Origin: RBG-16-66-20 sp040752005
GTDB lineage: Bacteria > Pseudomonadota > Gammaproteobacteria > Burkholderiales > SG8-39
Length of the DNA: 64,000 nucleotides
Direction of reading: 5' to 3'
Assembly (NCBI GenBank): GCA_040752005.1
Contig: JBFMFX010000002.1
Span: forward strand, 1-64,000
The position numbers were made by a program, and so were the translations under genes. The notes beneath the pieces are model-generated. The model worked only from the letters and a program-made list of their open reading frames with translations, searched no databases and was not told where the DNA came from. This document shows, piece by piece, positions 60,813-64,000 of this stretch (position 1 is the first letter of the stretch; every line of letters starts with the position of its first letter).

Positions 60813-63800
60813 ATGAGAAAGAATCCGAACGCCACCCCCTTTAGGCAGGCGCTGGCGTGCGTGCTGAGCGTCGCGATCGTATTTCCGGGGCCGCTCGCTG
60901 CCGCGCTCACCGACATTTACAACGAGCCGCTCGCGCAGCCGGCCGCGAGTGTCAAGCCCAACATCATGTTGATCCTCGACGACTCCGGTTCGATGGAGCA
61001 GCAGTACACGCCGGACTACCTCGGGCGCCGTTTCGGCGGTTCCAACCGCCTGTGCTTCGATTCCGGCGACGACTTCGACGGCGCCGGAATCGGCACCATC
61101 ACCGGGGGTCTGGACAACTGCGAGGCGGCCGACGTCCCCCTGATGACCCCAGAGATCAACACCCAGTACTACAACCCGGAGATCCGCTACTTCCCGGCCG
61201 TGAACTTCGACGGCACGTCCATGCCCTCCATGACTGCGACCAACACCGGGAACTGGACCGCGGTGCCCACCGACGGGGTGAGCCCGGCCGGCGTGAACAG
61301 CTACCGGCGCGACACCTACAACATGGTCGAGAACAGCAGCGGCACCACCGTCGCGACGGTCAATCTGGTTACCGACTATCCGGATCGCCTGTGGTGCTAT
61401 TCGCAGAGCGACACCGTGGGCAGCGTGTTCACGGCGGCGGACGTTGCGGCCGACCCGACGCGGCTTACCGCCGCAGACATCGGCCAGCCGAAGTGCCGGA
61501 CCAACAGCGCCTACAGCTATCCGGACGCGAAGTTCTCCTTCGGAAAGACTTCCGGCGGCGCGATCAAGTACGTGACCGGCGCGCCCTACTATTACCGGCT
61601 CGCAGCCACCGAACACTGCACCGACCAGACGCTCTCTGACTGCGTCGCCTCGGCGACGCCGACGGCGACCCACCCGGTGCCGGCGCCGGTGCGCTACTGC
61701 TCCGACAGCACCACCAACCCCACCAGCCCGCTGCCGGGCCTCACCTCGTGCCAGGCGAAATACCGTACCGGATTTTTCTATCCGAAGTTCCTCGGCAAGG
61801 TGAACCCAGGCACCACCGGCTCGCCCGGTCAGGTCTCGATCGCCAACCTCTCGATCGCGACGCAGAACGACAGCGCCGCCGCGACGATCACCGCGATCCG
61901 GGTGAACGGGGTCAACATCCTCGCCGGCAACATCAACCTCGCCTCCGGCTTCACGCCGACGCAGGCCGCGACCGCGATCCGCAACGCGATCAACGCGAAC
62001 ACCGGCGCATCCAACCATCATGCCACCTGCGTGGACGGCACCACACAGGGCAGGACCAACAACTGCACCGGCACGACGGTGACCGTGCGCTTCGGCCCGG
62101 CAGTGACCGGCTCGCCCGCCCCCGCCGGATCGGGCAGCCCCAGCACCGCCACAACCGGAACGGTGGGGGCGGCGCCCAACGGCAGCTCGCTGACCGTCGA
62201 GTTCAACGTCACCGGGACCACTGCCGCGACCTCGACCGCGACCATCAGCGGCGTGGGCAACGGCGAGGCGATCACCGCGTTCTCGGTAAGCGGCACGCCG
62301 CTGATTCCTTCCAGCATCACCTGCTCGAGCTGCGGCGCGAGCGCCACCGCGCGCAACAACTACATGGCGAGCCAGCTCGCCGCGGCGATCAATTCGCTCA
62401 CCGGCACGCACGGATTCAGCGCGATCAGTTCCGGCAATGTCGTCACCATCACGGCGCCTGCGGCGGCCGGGTCGAGCGTCAACGGGGTCGTCCCGGTGCA
62501 CGTCGCCCCGGGCATCACGATCTCGAAAACCGCCTTCAGCGGCGGGGTCACCGCGGGCGACGTGGACATGACGACGACGACGACCTTCGGCGGCGGCGGG
62601 GACCCTACCGGGGCGTCGGTCGCGTCGCGCACCGGCGTGGGAAGCTTCTCGCGCGTCACCATCACGCCGGCCGCGGCGCCGTTCCCGAAGTACCCGGCGC
62701 GTACCGACTGCGCCGGAACCGCCTGCACCTACGAAGAAGAGATGACCAACTTCGCCAACTGGTATGCGTATTACCGCACCCGAATGGCGATGGCGAAGTC
62801 GGCGATCGGGCGCGCCTTCGTCGGCATCACCGACAGCTTCCGGGTCGGCTTCATCACCATCAACCCGAGCGGCGACCTCACGAACCGCTTTCGCGACGTG
62901 GCGGACTTTGCAGCCGGCGCCGGCGGCGCGAAGGACCTGTGGTACCAGTGGCTCTACAAGCAGTCCTCGCACGGTGCCACGCCGCTTCGCGAGGCGCTCG
63001 CGCGCGTCGGGCGCTATTTCGCCGGTGTCACCAGCGGCATCAACAGCGGCATGCCGGGAAGTCCGATCCAGCTCGCCTGCCAGCCGAACTTCGCCATTCT
63101 CACCACCGATGGCTACTGGAACGGCAACGCGGGCGTGAAGCTCGACGGATCGGCGATCGGCAACCAGGACAACGTGGATGCCGGCTATTCCAAGCGCTCC
63201 GAGGCGCGCTACGACGGCGGGCTCGCCGGCTCGACCGACACCCTCGCCGACGTGGCGCTTTACTACTACAAGACAGATCTGCGCACCGATCTGGCCGATC
63301 AGGTGCCGATTTCGACCGCGGACCCTGCGCCGCACCAGCACCTGACGCTGTTCACCGTGGGTATGGGCCTCGCCGGCCAGCTCACTTACGACAAGAATTA
63401 CCCGTCGGGTGCGAGCGCGGACTTCGAGCGGCTGAAGATCCCGCCTGCCTCCGGCGGCCTCGACTGGCCGGTTCCTGCAGCGAACAGCGAAACCGCGCTC
63501 GACGACCTCTGGCATGCGGCGGTGAACGGCCGCGGCACCTTCTTCAGCGCGAAGGATCCTGCGGAACTCGCCGACGCGATCTTCGAGACGTTGAGCACCC
63601 TGAACGCGAGGATCGGGGCGGGCGCGGCCGCTGCGACCTCGAACCTGCAGCCGGTCGCAGGCGACAACTTCGCGTTCACCGCGCAGTTCGAGACGGTGTC
63701 GTGGATCGGCGACCTCAAGGCGCGCACAATTGACCTTTCCACGGGAACGGTCGCGTTTCGCGAGCTGTGGGCAGCCGCGCCGCTGCTCGACGCCCGCGGC

Positions 63801-64000
63801 CACACCACCCGCCGCATCTACACCTTCGATCCGGCCGACGTCGCGCCCGGTGGCGACAACCTGAACAAGCTGAGGTCGTTCTGCTGGCCCGGGGCGATCG
63901 GCAACGCGGCCTACCCCACCTGCACCGACGGGGCGGGACTGACCGCGGCGGAGATGGACTACTTCGAGCCGATGATCACCTCGGCCGCGCCTTCGAACCA
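60813..64000 (+). CDS. pilY1: Type IV pilus tip adhesin PilY1 (5' part)
   Basis: At least 1062 residues, cut by the window edge. A signal peptide (CVLSVAIVFPGPLAAA) is followed by a von Willebrand A-like domain whose MIDAS motif LDDSGSM is near residue 55, continuing at TNFANWYAYYRTRMAMAKSA near 645 and FAILTTDGYWNGN near 756. Between them, about 350-585, is a Thr/Ala/Gly-rich insertion with two similar modules. The end of the readable part (RELWAAAPLLDARGHTTRRI) is just before the expected C-terminal beta-propeller. PilY1 sits at the pilus tip with the minor pilins and takes part in adhesion, retraction control and surface sensing. Confidence 0.93.
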   Translation, partial: MRKNPNATPFRQALACVLSVAIVFPGPLAAALTDIYNEPLAQPAASVKPNIMLILDDSGSMEQQYTPDYLGRRFGGSNRLCFDSGDDFDGAGIGTITGGLDNCEAADVPLMTPEINTQYYNPEIRYFPAVNFDGTSMPSMTATNTGNWTAVPTDGVSPAGVNSYRRDTYNMVENSSGTTVATVNLVTDYPDRLWCYSQSDTVGSVFTAADVAADPTRLTAADIGQPKCRTNSAYSYPDAKFSFGKTSGGAIKYVTGAPYYYRLAATEHCTDQTLSDCVASATPTATHPVPAPVRYCSDSTTNPTSPLPGLTSCQAKYRTGFFYPKFLGKVNPGTTGSPGQVSIANLSIATQNDSAAATITAIRVNGVNILAGNINLASGFTPTQAATAIRNAINANTGASNHHATCVDGTTQGRTNNCTGTTVTVRFGPAVTGSPAPAGSGSPSTATTGTVGAAPNGSSLTVEFNVTGTTAATSTATISGVGNGEAITAFSVSGTPLIPSSITCSSCGASATARNNYMASQLAAAINSLTGTHGFSAISSGNVVTITAPAAAGSSVNGVVPVHVAPGITISKTAFSGGVTAGDVDMTTTTTFGGGGDPTGASVASRTGVGSFSRVTITPAAAPFPKYPARTDCAGTACTYEEEMTNFANWYAYYRTRMAMAKSAIGRAFVGITDSFRVGFITINPSGDLTNRFRDVADFAAGAGGAKDLWYQWLYKQSSHGATPLREALARVGRYFAGVTSGINSGMPGSPIQLACQPNFAILTTDGYWNGNAGVKLDGSAIGNQDNVDAGYSKRSEARYDGGLAGSTDTLADVALYYYKTDLRTDLADQVPISTADPAPHQHLTLFTVGMGLAGQLTYDKNYPSGASADFERLKIPPASGGLDWPVPAANSETALDDLWHAAVNGRGTFFSAKDPAELADAIFETLSTLNARIGAGAAAATSNLQPVAGDNFAFTAQFETVSWIGDLKARTIDLSTGTVAFRELWAAAPLLDARGHTTRRIYTFDPADVAPGGDNLNKLRSFCWPGAIGNAAYPTCTDGAGLTAAEMDYFEPMITSAAPSN

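Noticed and set aside
60732..63803. 1023-codon minus-strand frame opposite pilY1
   Set aside because: Arg/Gly/Val-rich shadow of a GC-rich gene; the plus strand has a signal peptide, VWA motif and pil operon context.

Overview
The window is GC-rich and densely coded. Gene content and order point to a betaproteobacterium: a class I PHA operon with phaR, bamD next to rluD, ftsK-lolA-rarA-serS, birA-coaX-SPOR, and a type IV pilus minor-pilin cluster ending in pilY1. No rRNA, phage, transposase or CRISPR array is visible. Two tRNA genes are present (Ser-CGA and Thr-CGT).

Layout. (1) 1-4444 is a small chromosomal integron relic. A truncated integrase gene (3553-4224, +) faces away from at least three gene cassettes on the minus strand: a P-loop ATPase, an unknown protein and a secreted dienelactone-hydrolase-like enzyme. 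Three attC sites are legible. The outer repeat at the end of each cassette is the exact reverse complement of that cassette's first bases, which fixes the boundaries at base level. A C-terminal relic of a mechanosensitive-channel-like gene lies beside it. (2) 4616-13075 (-) encodes a LigK/RraA-type aldolase, a BktB-like thiolase, RimO and the PHA block phaC-phaA-phaB-phaB-phaR. (3) 13155-20701 holds a ZIP transporter, PgeF, RluD, BamD, a D-erythronate dehydrogenase-like enzyme, a DinG/YoaA-type helicase, a short secretin-domain protein and an NlpC/P60 lipoprotein. (4) 20711-25411 is an iron uptake locus: ferric-binding protein, permease and ATPase in alternating orientations with two Fur-box-like palindromes, followed by TonB. 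(5) 25431-35996 has an orphan molybdenum hydroxylase large subunit, tRNA-Ser, serS, rarA, lolA, ftsK, a Crp/Fnr regulator, trxB and an Smr protein. (6) 36019-40717 has a two-subunit aconitase X, PII (GlnB), a TPR protein, a DUF482-type acyltransferase and an SDR. (7) 40734-54410 is a transport region: ugpBAEC with a second ugpB paralogue, an amidase, an MlrC-type (M81) peptidase and a dipeptide/oligopeptide ABC system with a fused double ATPase. (8) 54422-64000 has birA-coaX-SPOR, a DUF4124-like protein, an orphan receiver protein, tRNA-Thr and pilE-fimT-pilV-pilW-pilX-pilY1 (pilY1 runs off the window).

How the genes work together. The PHA block makes 3-hydroxyacyl-CoA from acetyl-CoA and polymerises it, with PhaR as regulator. 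The fbp genes plus TonB form an iron-regulated import route. The ugp and dpp systems, with amidase and peptidase neighbours, look like scavenging modules. The pil genes build and tip a type IV pilus. A family of hairpins related to GGGTCAGACCC recurs at four gene junctions. Several genes have a -10-like hexamer 6-8 bases before the start codon, suggesting leaderless messages.

The most promising candidate for something undescribed is the integron cassette content, above all the 490-residue P-loop ATPase in first position.
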